Assembly: GCA_020809705.1 (NCBI GenBank)
Contig: CP085836.1
Span: 558,001 to 622,000, forward strand
From: Calonectria ilicicola
Lineage: Eukaryota; Ascomycota; Sordariomycetes; Hypocreales; Nectriaceae
Direction of reading: 5' to 3'
DNA: 64,000 nucleotides
Shown here: positions 42,301 through 53,276 of the stretch, in pieces
How positions within the stretch are numbered: the stretch's first letter is position 1
Layout of the letters: every line of letters begins with the position of its first letter
Position numbers and translations under genes: made by a program
Notes under the pieces: generated by a model
What the model was told of the DNA's origin: nothing
What the model saw: only the letters and a program-made list of their open reading frames with translations
The model's database searches: none

Positions 42301-43856
42301 TTTCGTTCCCCAATTGCTGAGTATGAATGATTGCGAGACATATCATGATTATACTACGATGTGCTGAGTCCGCTTTCTTGAATTGCTTTTTATCAACTCT
42401 CCAGAAAAAAAAATAGTCATGACTAGATCGTAGACAATGCAGATATTTCTGCTCACTCCGGGATTTGTTGGCTTTCAAGTAATTTCTGTAATATTTAGTT
42501 GTTGGACCGCCCCTGCCATCTCGTGGGGCAATTTCGTAATGTTGCGCCCTTCGAGTGATGAGTACCGATAGTCTGGTTCTGTCTGCTAGCATTTGCCTCA
42601 ATCCTTGTTTGCCCCCACGTCCCCTGACAGCTGAACAGCCTCTGTAGTCCCTTCAGGAGAGGTTGGATAACCAGGGAGGGGAGAATTTACCCAGAGACCA
42701 GGCTACGTGCCCAATGTTTGGGATTCCCAATGTTTCCAGTAAGTCCTCGGATCCCGCCCTACTTGGCTCATCCAACCAATACATTCGAGCCTTTGCCCCT
42801 GAGCATAACTTTCGTAATGTGTACGGCATACGAAGCGCTTTCGTGCCGATCTCGTTGGCCCCACTTAGACCTACCATCGCTCCGAGTTCGCCCCAGGAAA
42901 AATGGGGCGTTGACAATTCAAAGAAAATCTTTTTGCGAGGCTGGTTGGTGCCCGGTATAGCAGGCGGCGTGTCTTCAGCGAACTGTTGGTCCTGTCAGTA
43001 ACCTATCTGGAGCCCATACTCTCCGAGGTTTCCATTGATACAGACTCTGGTCGATCCGCCCACCCATGTCTCTCGTCGCAATGCTAATGGGCCCAACAGG
43101 GGATTTCGGTTTGATTTGGTGACTTTACTGCCCCTCGTGTTTCTGGATCTTTTAATGTCCTGAATTTACAAATTCCCTCGGGGAAACGGCTGTTGTTACT
43201 TTCCTTAATGCGGTTAGTTGAGGGCTCGTCGCGACTTGTGGGCAGGAATGGGGCCGACCCTGTAGTAATGTGCCAGAATTGACTTGACGTGGCGTAAAGC
43301 CCGCCTCGGATTCATAATTGGAGCGGTAAGGGGACATTGGGCTATTGGGGGAGGATATCCAGTTGACAAGCGTTAGGCGAATGAAATATAGAAAGTTGGC
43401 CTGGTAGGCGCCATATCTATCTAATAGAACGACTTGTTAATCTTCTATACTATCCGCAAGGTGGCCATTCTGTAATACTGATTATGTTGAAAAGAGAAAG
43501 GGAAAAAAATAAGCTTAGATTCTTGGTCCTTCTCGTGAAGCTCTAAGCATCTACTCCAAGGCCTATACTAGCTGTGTCCTGGATCCAGCGTCTACTCGAA
43601 AACCCGTAGAGACACAAAGAGGCAACATCCTCCGACCCTGGTCTTCTGTGTTGGCTGTGTTGGTTATGCTTGGTTATGTTGGTTACGTCCAACTTAGGCC
43701 ATTTCCCTGAACCAGACAATCGGTACCGAGAGGGGATGGTATATAGGATGCGAGGCCGCAAACCACATCTTCCCGGAGACCCGGACTCTTCTTTGCCACT
43801 TACTCCTTTTCAGTCTTTTTTCCTCTATTTTATCCATTTTCACTTTACGGATTAAG
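39325..43856. other. 4.5-kb gene desert
   Basis: No reading frame with a family motif or coherent splice pattern was found on either strand. A T-run lies at 40573-40596. Base composition is less AT-rich than the region to the right. Short overlapping frames on both strands look like chance. It marks the border between the gene-rich left part and the transposon-rich right part. Confidence 0.5.
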
Positions 43857-44387
43857 ATGGACTCTTTTCAACCAACATTGCAACTCCAAGCTGGACACAA
43901 TACTGCATTGCCTCGGAGACGACGGGGGCAGAAGACTCAACAGAATTCGCCAATAGGCGTTCAGCCTTTGGCCCACAATGTAGCCCCTAGACCCAGCCGG
44001 CGACAGGCTGCAGCGCTTAAGGCAGCAGCCAGGTCGTCACAACCTGTCGACCTGAGCTTAGTAACTCCAGCTACTAGGCGCCAAAACCATTTGCCTTATC
44101 AGCTGCCTCAACCACAGCCACAGCCACAGCCACAGCCACAGACACGATCTCAATCTCGTCCACAACCACATCACGTGGCCACATCCGGACTATCGCGGAC
44201 ACCACATCTCCAATATGGTCCGGTGTATGTCAACTCAAGTCCTAGGTTGAAGATGTAACTAATTTGGGTCTAAAGTCCGAATAATCCACCATTTGATCAC
44301 CGGGATTCTTCTTTAGCCGCACCTGCTGGCCAAATTACTGAACAAGATATTGATGAGTCTTTGAGTGCGCCCAAATTTAAGGGGTAA
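43857..44387 (+). CDS. hypothetical Gln/Pro-rich protein, two exons
   Basis: Exon 1 43857-44224 and exon 2 44276-44387 flank a 51-nt intron (GTATGT donor, GTAACTAAT branch-like site). Phases agree and give 159 residues. It has a basic N-terminal third (LPRRRRGQKTQQ, RPSRRQAAALKAAARSS), then a PQPQPQPQPQPQ stretch encoded by CAGCCA repeats at about 44115-44140, and an acidic tail (QITEQDIDESLSAPKFKG). The stop GGGTAAGC also looks like a splice donor, and a phase-matching acceptor lies before 44893, so the gene may continue. No domain. Confidence 0.55.
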
Positions 44388-44462
44388 GCGTGGGCATTCG
44401 TCAGCACCCCCCATCGACATCTGAATTGACCAGGATATAGATCACAGAATGAGTAGGGTTCA

Positions 44463-44463
44463 A

Positions 44464-44496
<33 letters not shown>
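44463..44496. repeat. adjoining poly-T and poly-A run
   Basis: About 15 T directly followed by about 17 A are read directly, a perfect self-complementary tract. It sits in a possible long intron between 44384 and 44892. Confidence 0.8.
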
Positions 44497-44892
44497 CACG
44501 TAAAGCGTTACTGATACCTACATAGCGCGTATATCCACTTTTTAGAGAAACGGTGAGCAAGCAGAGACCATGGATGCAAGCCGCCTTTGGCTTTGTTTTT
44601 TATTTTTCTCTTTTTCTAATGATAAATAAGAAATGCAGTTTTAGAGCAGCGGTAAATGACCTGCGAACCCAAGAAGAAATTCTTCATCACTGACCAAGAT
44701 CTAGCCTTGAAGATAATACCGACGCGTAAGTTTATCGTGAAGAGTGCTATAATTATCATATACATCCATCTTCAAAGATATAGCTAACATATAAATAGCC
44801 TAAAAAAAATAAGGCAGAGGCATGTTCTCCTTATGTCACTATGAGTCAGCATATTTATCTAACCCGATGATTTCACTAACATACCCTCAAGT

Positions 44893-45065
44893 ATCGAAGA
44901 ATTGCCGGGATTCATGATGGAACGAGCGATGCCATTTTTTTTCGAATCTGTTGTTGCAAGGGTATTAGACGGAGAACAGCCACCGCCACCAAATGGGAGT
45001 GAACAACATCATTCCATCAACCCCGCACAGACGACATTACAAGAAAATGAAGCAGAGATTAGTTA
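44893..45065 (+). other. orphan exon-like reading frame
   Basis: After a good acceptor context (CACTAACATACCCTCAAG) the frame reads IEELPGFMMERAMPFFFESV and continues VARVLDGEQPPPPNGSEQ to a stop at 45063-45065. Its phase fits a donor at 44384 of the preceding gene. It could be a third exon of that gene or a relic. No domain. Confidence 0.35.
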
Positions 45066-45074
45066 GAGTAGTGT

Positions 45075-45255
45075 ATTGAGCATAGCTCTGGGGAAGATTT
45101 TGGTTTATTTTTCATTACCAGTTCTAGAAGCCACAGGTTATATTGGAGCTCTTTATTCGTCAATTGAAAAGTATATGTGGGTCATATGTAGCTGCTGTTA
45201 TTACATGTTGGCTCCGGCGCTTCCTATCTATGGTTCGAGGCTACTCGCAGCTTGG
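45075..45255. repeat. diverged duplicate of 59.66-59.85 kb
   Basis: The string from GAAGCCACAGGTTATATTGG through TCGTCAATTGAAAAGT to GTAGCTGCTGTTAT is matched, with substitutions, at about 59705-59790 (GAGGCCACAGGGTTACATTT, GTCAATTGAAGGGTC, ATAGCTGCTGTTGTGAC). Extent estimated by eye. Confidence 0.45.
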
Positions 45256-45557
45256 TAGCCTGGGCTACCCTTATCTGATACGGTCGGCCACTAGCGGCAG
45301 CCAGGTCCACAGTTGTTCGTAGGCCGTAAACTGTTGTTGCCAGTAATTATATGGAATTTTGGACTATATGCGGCTTAGAATCGGTTAGTTTGATCTGTCC
45401 GTTAATATGTTGACCTGGCTATCGAAGCTATCTACGATACATAATGCGACATGTTATTATCATTCTTTTCACTTCAGAAAAATATGGAACCATCTGTAAC
45501 GACCTATTTTAGACATAGACATATCGAGCTACATGTTGCTCGGGTTCAGGCTCTATA

Positions 45558-45693
45558 TGTTAGGAATCTGTGCATTCCGTTACATCGATTAGCCCGTTAC
45601 GCCAAAACATATTTCTATGTATAATCGCATTGATCGCGATTACAGGCACGGAAAACAGCCACTAAGAGGCGTACGGTGAACCAAGCTGTAACA
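45558..45693 (+). mobile_element. short LTR-like repeat, copy 1
   Basis: Starts TGTTAGGAATC and ends CCAAGCTGTAACA, so it has TG..CA ends. Flanks are CTATA (left) and CTATC (right), a near-perfect 5-bp target duplication. Core phrases shared with the other copies are ATTAGCCCGTTACGCCAAAA, GCGATTACAGGCACGG and ACGGTGAACCAAGC. Confidence 0.7.
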
Positions 45694-45809
45694 CTATCCA
45701 GTAGCAGCAACCGTGGGGTTTATGTTTGTAAGACAGATCATAGCGGCTTGAGTAACAAAGGGTGTTACAGGTAGCAAGAGGTCAATTGGTCGGACAGGAC
45801 AATCGAAGG

Positions 45810-47221
45810 TAAAATTCTGGTCCAAAAGAATCAGAACACCCCGCCCCAGCCACCCGCTTATCATTCTGACAGTGCAACTTCGCACACGCCCAACCGTGTC
45901 AAACGGCGGTCAAATTAAATAATAAAATAGTCAAAATAAAGCCCTGATTTTGGCATTTAATATTTTGTATATCAACCCTTGGCGCGACGCACAGCGACGA
46001 GCCGACGGAGGAATGAATTTATCAAGTTGGTAATCTGATCCGGTGTAATCGCCGCCCAAGCAAGATGCAAACACCGCTCCAATTCAGCTCTGTTGACCTT
46101 GTTGTTCTGTAAATCCGCTAAATAAGGGAACATATTTATGAGGTTATAATTTAAAGCTCACCAGATGTGTTCAATGGGGTTGAGATCAGGCGAATGGGTG
46201 GGCCAGTCAATAAATTCGATCCCTCGCTCCATTAACCACGTCTGCGTTGATTCAGCTATGTGGATGCGAGCGTTATCCTGTTGAAACCGCCGTCTGCCGT
46301 CATAAATTGGAACAAGGCCCTTTTTTAATGCCAATTGATAGCTGTGGGCGGTATATCCTTTCCGTTTTCCCTGTTAATCTCGTTCTATGATAATAAGGTC
46401 TGATTTTCCACCTCCCTAGATCGCTGCCCAAACCATAAGAGATATTCGTGACTTCCCGTGTACTGTGGTAATAACAAAACTCTTCATGAACTTCTCATGA
46501 GGCTTCCGAAAGAGTCACCCGCGTTTATAATTAGGCTGTGATTGAATTGAAGACTCATCGGAGAAAATTGTCTGCAGGTGTCGTTAGTTGGGTGAAGTTT
46601 TACCAACTTCAAAAAGTGCACCACCCTTGCACGTCCCTACCCGCAGCAATTCTCCAATCTCATCCTTCCAAGCCAGAGAAAATTCAAGGCGGGCTTTTGC
46701 GCCTTCTTTTAATAGCGGTATCCTTTGTATTGCCTTCCATTTGCGACCGTAGTGGGTGCGCACGATTCGCTTGATGGTAGACCGTGTTACTTTTCCACCC
46801 ACTGCATCGACAAGCGCGTCATATGAAACCTGGCGGTCTCTCTTCAAAAGTAAAATAATATACTTAATCTCTGCATTCGTAAGCTTCGGCGGACGATGGG
46901 ACTTTTGTCTTTTTCCCCATTGTCCCTTCTTTTTTCCAGCGTTGAACGACGTCGAAGACAACTAACGGGGAAGTGTTGAAGCGGTTCGCGATAGCACGGT
47001 AAGACTTCCCGCTCGATTTCTCGTGCACCATGAGAGCTTTGGCTACATAGTCAGAATCCTTAAATCACTCGTGCTTCGCGCTTAAAACAGATATAACATC
47101 TTCTTTTTTGACACCATTTAAGTAAATTATGAAGGAGTTACAATTCGACACGTGTCAGGGCAAAAGCGCGTTACGCGACGTGGGGTGGTGGGTCGTTCTG
47201 ATTCTTTTGCACCATGATTTA
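45810..47221 (-). mobile_element. decayed Tc1-like DNA transposon (DD34E)
   Basis: The ends share the inverted sequence TGGTSCAAAAGAATCAGAAC at 45818 and, in reverse, up to about 47214, with TA just outside each end. The minus strand encodes a broken Tc1-type transposase. An N-terminal helix-turn-helix part (about 46584-46961) has PPKLTNAEIKYIILLLKRD. The DDE core further down reads FSDESSIQ, then RFQQDNARIHIAE and WPTHSPDLNPIEHIW, with 34 residues between the second Asp and the Glu. Several in-frame stops interrupt it, including one right after EHIW. The element cannot move by itself. Confidence 0.85.
46584..46961 (-). pseudogene. Tc1-like transposase, N-terminal part
   Basis: The longest open part of the dead transposase, 125 residues, with two helix-turn-helix-like segments (NAEIKYIILLLKRDRQVSYD and GGKVTRSTIKRIVRTHYGRK). 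Such domains bind the element's terminal repeats. The catalytic part continues toward 45950 in a frame with stops. Confidence 0.75.
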
Positions 47222-47644
47222 ACCAAATTCTACTAACAGCTGAGTCGGGAGCCCCTCAGCAATTCAATGTACGATTTGGTTCTTGAGGCTCTCCATGTTC
47301 GATTGCTTAGAGAAAATAGGGAAACCAGATGCAAAGTGCTCGGTTTCGTCCCTTAGCCGAGCACGCGCGCTGGGGTGTTGGATTTATCAGCTCTCTTTTT
47401 CGGGGCAGAATTTGCAAAGGGTGAATCGGTGGGCTACGGGCTGTTAGAGACCGAAATACTCTTGAATAGAGTGTGAGACTAGAGCCCCACTGCCACATAG
47501 TGACGACATTGAAATAAAACAACATATTTGTAAATACTCATATATAAAAGTCAACTTAGGCACTTTCTCAAATGTTAATTCTTGAAAAGCTTATAAATAC
47601 AGAAAGCCCAGATGCCAAGTAAACACACAACATCTCAATAGTCA
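47222..47644. other. intergenic with a stem-loop
   Basis: An 8-bp perfect stem GTGCTCGG / CCGAGCAC with a 13-base loop lies at about 47336-47364. A diverged relative is at about 62690. No gene is seen. Confidence 0.5.
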
Positions 47645-48112
47645 TCAAGGAAACAGCTTCCTCTTTTTTTTAATTCCGCATCCAAGCTGCCAATCCTGAT
47701 CCTTGAAGGCATCCAGTTGATTTCTTAAATCCATGATATCATAATTGCTTTGACCTCTTTCCTCTATCAACTCACATTCACTTTTATACAAAGTGGCTAT
47801 ATGAATACACTGTGTCTTTATAGTGCAATCTCTCTCATACAGCAGGTTCATATTCTCAATCAGGGCTTGTTTATGTCGATCGATTTCCACCTTTAACAAC
47901 TCTATAAGTGTTTCTTGTTCGTAGTCACGTTCCTCAAGTTTCAAAATATTCGGTTGATCTTTTTCGTATCCATCCTTAGGTTCCGCACTCTGACCATTGT
48001 TTCTATTATGCCTATTGGGAAACATTCCCTGAAAGAATTTTGACCTTGGTGGCGGAACAAGTCCATTTTTCTGTTCAAATGATGTTGAAGTAAACTTATT
48101 TGCAGGATACAT
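47645..48112 (-). CDS. hypothetical coiled-coil protein with C-terminal basic signal
   Basis: 155 residues in a single exon. Residues about 57-142 are continuously charged and helical (LKLEERDYEQETLIELLKVE, then HKQALIENMNLLYERDCTIK) and probably form a coiled coil. The C terminus GIKKKRKLFP fits a nuclear-localisation signal. The first 45 residues are Asn/Pro-rich. Base use is AT-rich like its surroundings. Orphan; no function known. Confidence 0.55.
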   Translation of the reverse strand: MYPANKFTSTSFEQKNGLVPPPRSKFFQGMFPNRHNRNNGQSAEPKDGYEKDQPNILKLEERDYEQETLIELLKVEIDRHKQALIENMNLLYERDCTIKTQCIHIATLYKSECELIEERGQSNYDIMDLRNQLDAFKDQDWQLGCGIKKKRKLFP

Positions 48113-48791
48113 AAGGAAAATTAGTCAAAGCATACAGCCACTTCATTATACGGCTTCTGATAGATGCTCATGTTTAAGTAATGTTTCAGACCGAGTTAAT
48201 AGGCCTATTTTTGATGAAAGGATGACATAGGGACATGTAACTAATGTAGATCCAAAATAGCCGAACAGATGCGCAAAATTAACCTAGAACGACCGAACGG
48301 CTCTACGGTATGTACCACCCCAAAAATGAATTCAATTATCAATCATGTCTCACTGCATGTACACTACATTGGTTGCAAACAAATGCGCCGCAGTTCCTGA
48401 TGGTGGGGGGGAAAATTCTACGTGGACCATATTGTGTCGCACATCGTGGCTGGAATCGTGTATAATGACCAATTACGCCTATCTTGAAAGCGAAGGGTCC
48501 AACAAAAGCAAGAATAGCACATTATGATACGTCACATAATGGACCAAGCAGTCCGTACGGAACTAAATTCTATATTGGATAGCGCGACACATTCGCTACC
48601 AAATTTCCCGAGTTTATCGCGATAATAACGGCGTTAGAAGGGCATAAGGGTTGCTTGAGGATCATTATTGTAAACTAACTAGATTAGTCTCGAGCTACAG
48701 GATGCACCGACTTTTCGAGATTAGTGAATGTTTCATTTTCAGATCTCTATTTGGACTGGGATTTGGCTTTATCCAAGTTTGATACCCGAAT
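48113..48791. other. intergenic, AT-rich
   Basis: No gene is supported. It precedes LTR-like copy 2. Confidence 0.5.
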
Positions 48792-48933
48792 TGTAAGGAT
48801 CCGCACTTCCCATTACATCCGTTAGCCGATTAGGCCAAAAGATAAGTCCATAATCGCAATGCTTGCAATTACGGGTGCGGATAACAGCTGCTAAGAGACC
48901 TGCCCGTAACGCACGATGAACCAAGCCGTAACA
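48792..48933 (+). mobile_element. short LTR-like repeat, copy 2
   Basis: 142 bases from TGTAAGGATCCGCACTTCCC to GAACCAAGCCGTAACA. Both flanks are CGAAT, a perfect 5-bp target duplication. It carries the family core GGCCAAAAGATAAG and ATTACGGGTGCGGATAACAG. Confidence 0.85.
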
Positions 48934-49040
48934 CGAATATTCATTTCAATACACAGCCAAAAAGCTGTCTTTCAGCTATACATCTCAATTTCATTGCGTA
49001 GAGTATAATATCTGATACGATCCAAAGCAACTACATCATT

Positions 49041-49664
49041 ATGGAATCCAACTCTTCAAGCACCACGAACATTCCCAATCCGCTCCAGCCTTGTGATCAG
49101 GGAGATATTAATTTTCATATAAGCGAGTTGATAGAGGGCCACCTGGATCCTGCTGGAGTTATACAAGGCTCAGCTGGATGCAAAATTGCACAATCAATCC
49201 CCGCCCATCAGCCAATGCTAACCATGCAAGTCTACTCTCATCCAATGCGGCCAGCGACTTGTCAAGAGCGAATCAAACACATTTACTCCGCAGATAGTAA
49301 CCCTTATCACGGAGAGTCGCTACAACAACAAAACACTTCATCTGTTCCATTCCGACAAAACCTAAGTCTAGATTGCCAATACAGTGGCTATATCAATAAT
49401 ATGTTGGGCTGTTCTCCCTATGTACCTTTGTCAACCCATATTTATGCACAGAAAGCTCCTGTTACATTGGGCCTTGGCCTTGGTTATCCTTACTTAAATC
49501 CTTTTGGTGGCATAAATGTATATCCAAGGTTAATAAATGGGGTCAACTATCCATCAAGCAATATTCCATTGGCGTTTGACTGGTTTCATAATAACCAGGG
49601 ACCATCGGACATTGCTAAAGAACAAAATCATCCAGTAGGTCAAGTACTTCACATAAACGTTTGA
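49041..49664 (+). CDS. hypothetical protein
   Basis: 207 residues in a single exon, rich in Asn, Tyr, Pro and Ser. The N-terminal DINFHISELIEGHLDP is weakly like LKFHINDIIDDFNEE in the protein at 61335, which may mean common ancestry. The Gly/Tyr-rich GLGLGYPYLNPFGGINVYP follows. No signal peptide or domain. Its AT-rich base use matches the compartment. Confidence 0.5.
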   Translation: MESNSSSTTNIPNPLQPCDQGDINFHISELIEGHLDPAGVIQGSAGCKIAQSIPAHQPMLTMQVYSHPMRPATCQERIKHIYSADSNPYHGESLQQQNTSSVPFRQNLSLDCQYSGYINNMLGCSPYVPLSTHIYAQKAPVTLGLGLGYPYLNPFGGINVYPRLINGVNYPSSNIPLAFDWFHNNQGPSDIAKEQNHPVGQVLHINV

Positions 49665-50051
49665 AATGGGATGATGAAGATGCTGCAACTAAATCTTGAC
49701 TGTGATATCCAAATACAGTGGAATGGAATTGAGTCAGGTTATTGCAATTATATTAATAGATAGAGTCTGAGACGACTGCTGATTGACACAAACATAGGCC
49801 TCCTGCCCCATCGAAACTCATAAGAAGCCTCAGTCAATACGACCACAAACATATCTCAAAATTGATCGACCATACGAATGCGGATGGAATGGGTGTCAAA
49901 AAAGATATATGAAATTGAGCCATCTAAATGCTCATATTTCCATGCAATGTCATGGTGAGAAACGAAGCGCAGGTGGTAAGTCAGGGGCGCTCGAATCAAA
50001 GCGAATTAAAATAATTCTCGTATAATAGATTTCAAAGAGATTCGAGAAACA
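49665..50051. other. intergenic, AT-rich
   Basis: Nothing recognisable. Confidence 0.5.
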
Positions 50052-50380
50052 ATGAGAAGACGAAAGGTAGACAGACAGGCTCAAATCGAGGCAAAAGATG
50101 AATGCCAAAACTCGAAACCCGTTGAAATTATTCCAACCACACAAAACGTTGAAAGTGAGGCGTTGGGATTTGAGGCCGCTAGCAATAATTTTGAGTCAAC
50201 AGCTCATGCCGGATCGCTGTCCTCTCAGATTAATCCTTACAGCCCATTGTCGTCCTTCACTACATTCCAGGTAGGTGCATGAATTTATCATTGGTTGAAT
50301 CTGAACTAAGCCGTTGACAGCTTCAAACGAGTGTTCTCAATGAATCAACTGGGCAGGCTACTGTTGCAGATATCGAATAA
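50052..50380 (+). CDS. hypothetical small protein, two exons
   Basis: Exon 1 50052-50270 and exon 2 50321-50380 are split by a 50-nt intron (CAG/GTAGGT donor, CTGAACTAAG branch-like site, TTGACAG acceptor), both phase 0. The product has 92 residues: a basic start (MRRRKVDRQAQIEAKDE) and a Ser/Asn-rich tail. Good splice signals make it probably real. No domain. Confidence 0.55.
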
Positions 50381-50817
50381 TAAACCGTTGCCATGATTAG
50401 AAACGAAGTTGAAACATAGGAATCAGTACTTCAACAATTCTTAGCTTGCCGTTTTGCTTTGATTCTCTATTCCTAAGGGAATGGATTCGGTAGAGATTCT
50501 TTTGGTCTAGAAATTCATCGTATTTGTGTTCTTCTTTTTCTCTCTCCCCGAATATAGTGTATTCGCGTTTTGATTGTTAAATGGATGGAAAACATGAATT
50601 TATTATAGGAATATCTGTATTGACAGATGCTTGCAAGTGATGAATTAAAATCCTGGCTTCACGAGACCTGCCACTATATTGGGGGTGTGGGTTAGTAGAA
50701 CGCTTGAACTCCCAGAGTTAGCGTTAGCCAGTGGATTGGTTATTTTGTTCCGGTTGCAACAGCGGACTTAGTGGTAAAAAGCCTGTGGTCTCAGCAGCAA
50801 GGCAAGAAGGTATGTTT
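50381..50817. other. intergenic
   Basis: Holds a tRNA 5'-half-like phrase near 50760-50800 (CTTAGTGGTAAAAAGCC, then CAGCAGCAAGG) just before the LTR candidate. No intact tRNA is folded from it. Confidence 0.4.
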
Positions 50818-51087
50818 CTGTGATGACCCAAACCGACCTACCCGGGAGCCGGCCGGGTCAGAAGGTCAGGTGACCAGGACCCGCCCGTCCCAACAGGGAA
50901 TAGCCTGAGAGGCTGTCCCGACCAGATAAAGCTATTTCCACCTGTCGGGAATGCCCTCAGGTGTCGGGACCAGTGTATCTAGTATATAAGACTGTTAGGG
51001 GTTTCTGCTATCTAGGGCCCAACCCAGCTCCCAATACAACTTAGTTACCTTCAATTGATCCAATTAACCTATCGCCAGCTGTGACAT
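50818..51087 (+). mobile_element. solo LTR candidate, about 270 bp
   Basis: Starts TGTGATGACCCAAACC and ends CAGCTGTGACA (TG..CA). It includes a TATA-like AGTATATAAGACTG at about 50978. It is GC-richer than its surroundings. I see no target duplication and no reverse-transcriptase reading frame next to it, so it is a solo or truncated LTR, called by form only. Confidence 0.45.
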
Positions 51088-52526
51088 TATTTCAACCGGC
51101 ACCCGATGTCGCGTCACTTCTCACGATCCCCAACAACAGCTAACCTTTCGCCATTTCGGGCTGGGTACATGTTTTATGTAACATTTAACTCAGTTATATT
51201 TCAATACTCGTGTTGAATTTAGATATTATTTAGAAACTTGCGAATTAGTTAGAGTGTTCGATGGGACAGAATTTCGCAACTAATTTATATACTATTATCC
51301 ACCAGGCAACACCGGCTATTTATACATATAAGCTATGGTTCTCGTGAGAGTCGAGCTGAAGTTCATGGGAAACGACTGGATGGAGGTAGTAAACAAGTCC
51401 CGAGGTAATTGAATAAAGGTGTGAGGTTGGAAATAATAATGGATGTTGTTCGAAGCTGCGGTGTCACTAGTCACAGGTCACGTCCTGACAATAGTCTAAG
51501 GCTCACGTGACTTATGTACCCTCCCAGGATCGATAACACAAGCCCCTATCCATCATCACCTTTCCATCTACTCTCAGACTTTCAATTAGCTGCATCAACT
51601 ATTGCCGAGGGTAATTTTTGGTCCGTGAAGTGGACAGATAGATGGTGTGAATTAGATGGCTTGGGCTGGGGAAATGCCTTTCCATATTGGGCTCTAAGGG
51701 AGTTTTCTATTAAGGTGTTGGAGAAAACATTTCCAGGTTATCACAATATCTAGTAACTTCCTTATTTTAGCTTTTAGCTTTGAATTTGCAAACTTGATTT
51801 GGTGTATTGACTTGACTTTGCTGGATAGCTGGACTTTTGTATAGGCAAAAAAAAAGAAAAACAGTGTATATAGATAGGGTTTTGTCCAATCCTTTGAGAG
51901 GCAGCTCTATCTTGTTCACCCAAGAAGCACTACGAAGTGTCAAAATGACAGTTTGGCAGCATGTACCCTTCGTGTCGTACAAGACCTTTTCAGATAAAAC
52001 CTCGAGGTGAAGGTTTTCAATAACCTTGATCAACTTTTCCTCTAAAACTTACTAAGACCTAGGTATAAGAATGACTCCTCCCGCAGGCAAAGCCCAATCC
52101 AAATTATCACCAAAACAAACCCCAAAACAAACGCTTGTAAGGTAGGAAAATGCATTTCCCCACCTGCCGTTACGTTATTGCATTGTCCGAGGCATTAGCT
52201 GCTGCTAGCCCTACAATTTGCACAGCCGACGCCTTCCTCACCGGGCAGTACGTACATAGCTGCACGAGCAGAATCGAGGAAATCTCTCCTAGGGGCTGTA
52301 TTAAACACCTTAAACACCTTAAAATAGACCAGCTTAATCAACCTTCCACTGTGTACAACAGCCGATAGTCGCCATTTGAACAAGGCGTATTCCGTACATT
52401 GATATATTACAGTGGCTCCTGCTATAACTGTCGCAGTTACTAATGCAAAGTGAATCTGCGCACGGACCACATATGTGGCGTGTTGTGGCTGAGGACCCGG
52501 CAGACAGTGCGCAAAGAGTATACACA
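51088..52526. other. intergenic
   Basis: No supported gene. An 79-codon frame at 51514-51753 (ending FPYWALREFSIKVLEKTFPG) has coding-like character but no start context or domain and is left uncalled. Confidence 0.4.
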
Positions 52527-52707
52527 TAAACTGCCCCCCCCCTTAACCAAAGCTGACCTGACCCCCCTGTGGGTCTGACCTTCTTGGTTCAAATCTGACC
52601 CAGGTCAGGTTTGCTATGCTGACCTTTACCTATTTTGGTAGGCGGTTAAGGAGATATTCCTATTATAGTAAGCGGTCAAAGCGAAGAAAAGTTAAAAGAG
52701 AAACCCC

Positions 52708-52735
52708 TAGGGTTATGTTTAGGGTTAGGGTTATA
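52708..52735 (+). repeat. telomere-like patch inside the MITE-like element
   Basis: CTAGGGTTATGTTTAGGGTT followed by AGGGTTATAAGG, about three TTAGGG-type units, read directly. Confidence 0.55.
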
Positions 52736-52940
52736 AGGTTACTATTAATAGTAACAGAAGGTCACTGCTAGCTACAGTGGAAGGCTACTACTAATAGCAG
52801 CGAAAGGTCGCTGCTAGCTGTAGCGGAAGGCTGCTACTAATAGCAGCGGCAGGCTACTGCCAACTGCACTGGAAGGCTGCTGCTAGCTATAGCGGAAGGC
52901 TGCTACTAGCTATAGCGTAAGGCTACGACTAGCTACAGAA
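52736..52940. repeat. tandem array of about nine ~23-nt hairpin units
   Basis: Each unit is a short imperfect palindrome separated by a GGAAGG-like spacer. Unit 1, GTTACTATTAATAGTAAC, is a perfect 18-base palindrome; unit 5, GCTGCTACTAATAGCAGC, keeps the same stem with different pairs. Others (CACTGCTAGCTACAGTG, CGCTGCTAGCTGTAGCG) have the alternative loop CTAGCTR. Pairing is retained by paired changes in several units. Confidence 0.8.
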
Positions 52941-53169
52941 TTTTTCTGCCAGTCTAAATCACGTGAGATATTTTCTGCCGTTTGAAATCTGACCCCCTTG
53001 GTGCTAATCTGACCCGGGTCAGAATTGGTCGCTAGGGGGGTCAGATTCGGGGGGGGGGTCAGTTTATCTACCTCCTCGTGCGCAAATGACATCCAAGTAC
53101 ATGTACCGACCTAAAAAGGATGGGCATAACGAAGCCAGAAACGGCCCTAGAAACACGCCAGGCAGCAAG

Positions 53170-53276
53170 TGTCACAGTCCTAACTGTGTCACATATATAC
53201 TCTAGCTGGTTGTGATGTTGTTGACATCACAACGCATATCCTTTTGGTGTAGTGGCTAGGGTCTACTCCGTTACAG
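53170..53276 (+). repeat. left terminal inverted repeat
   Basis: Identical to the inverse of 54693-54799. The inner part (about 53240-53276, TTTTGGTGTAGTGGCTAGGG, then TACTCCGTTACAG) looks like the 5' half of a eukaryotic tRNA with an A-box. Confidence 0.9.

Larger units (their letters stand above)
52529..53064. mobile_element. non-autonomous DNA element with C/G-run ends and TA duplication
   Basis: The left end AACTGCCCCCCCCC and, inverted, the right end GGGGGGGGGTCAGTT are each flanked by TA. Inside each end are further inverted phrases (CTGACCC, GGGTCAGA, CCCAGGTCAG / CCCGGGTCAG). The 536-bp element has no coding frame, so it is MITE-like. The middle holds a telomere-like patch (52719-52735) and a tandem array of hairpin units. 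Confidence 0.7.

Noticed and set aside
39421..43400. Frames of 60-160 codons on both strands
   Set aside because: They overlap each other in several frames and none shows a family motif; the region is better described as a gene desert.
51514..51753. 79-codon frame ending in an aromatic, helical stretch
   Set aside because: Coding-like in part but without domain, good start or splice evidence; it was left in the intergenic description.
52736..52940. CRISPR array
   Set aside because: The ~23-nt units are themselves palindromes with almost no unique spacer, the sequence is eukaryotic, and no cas gene is present.
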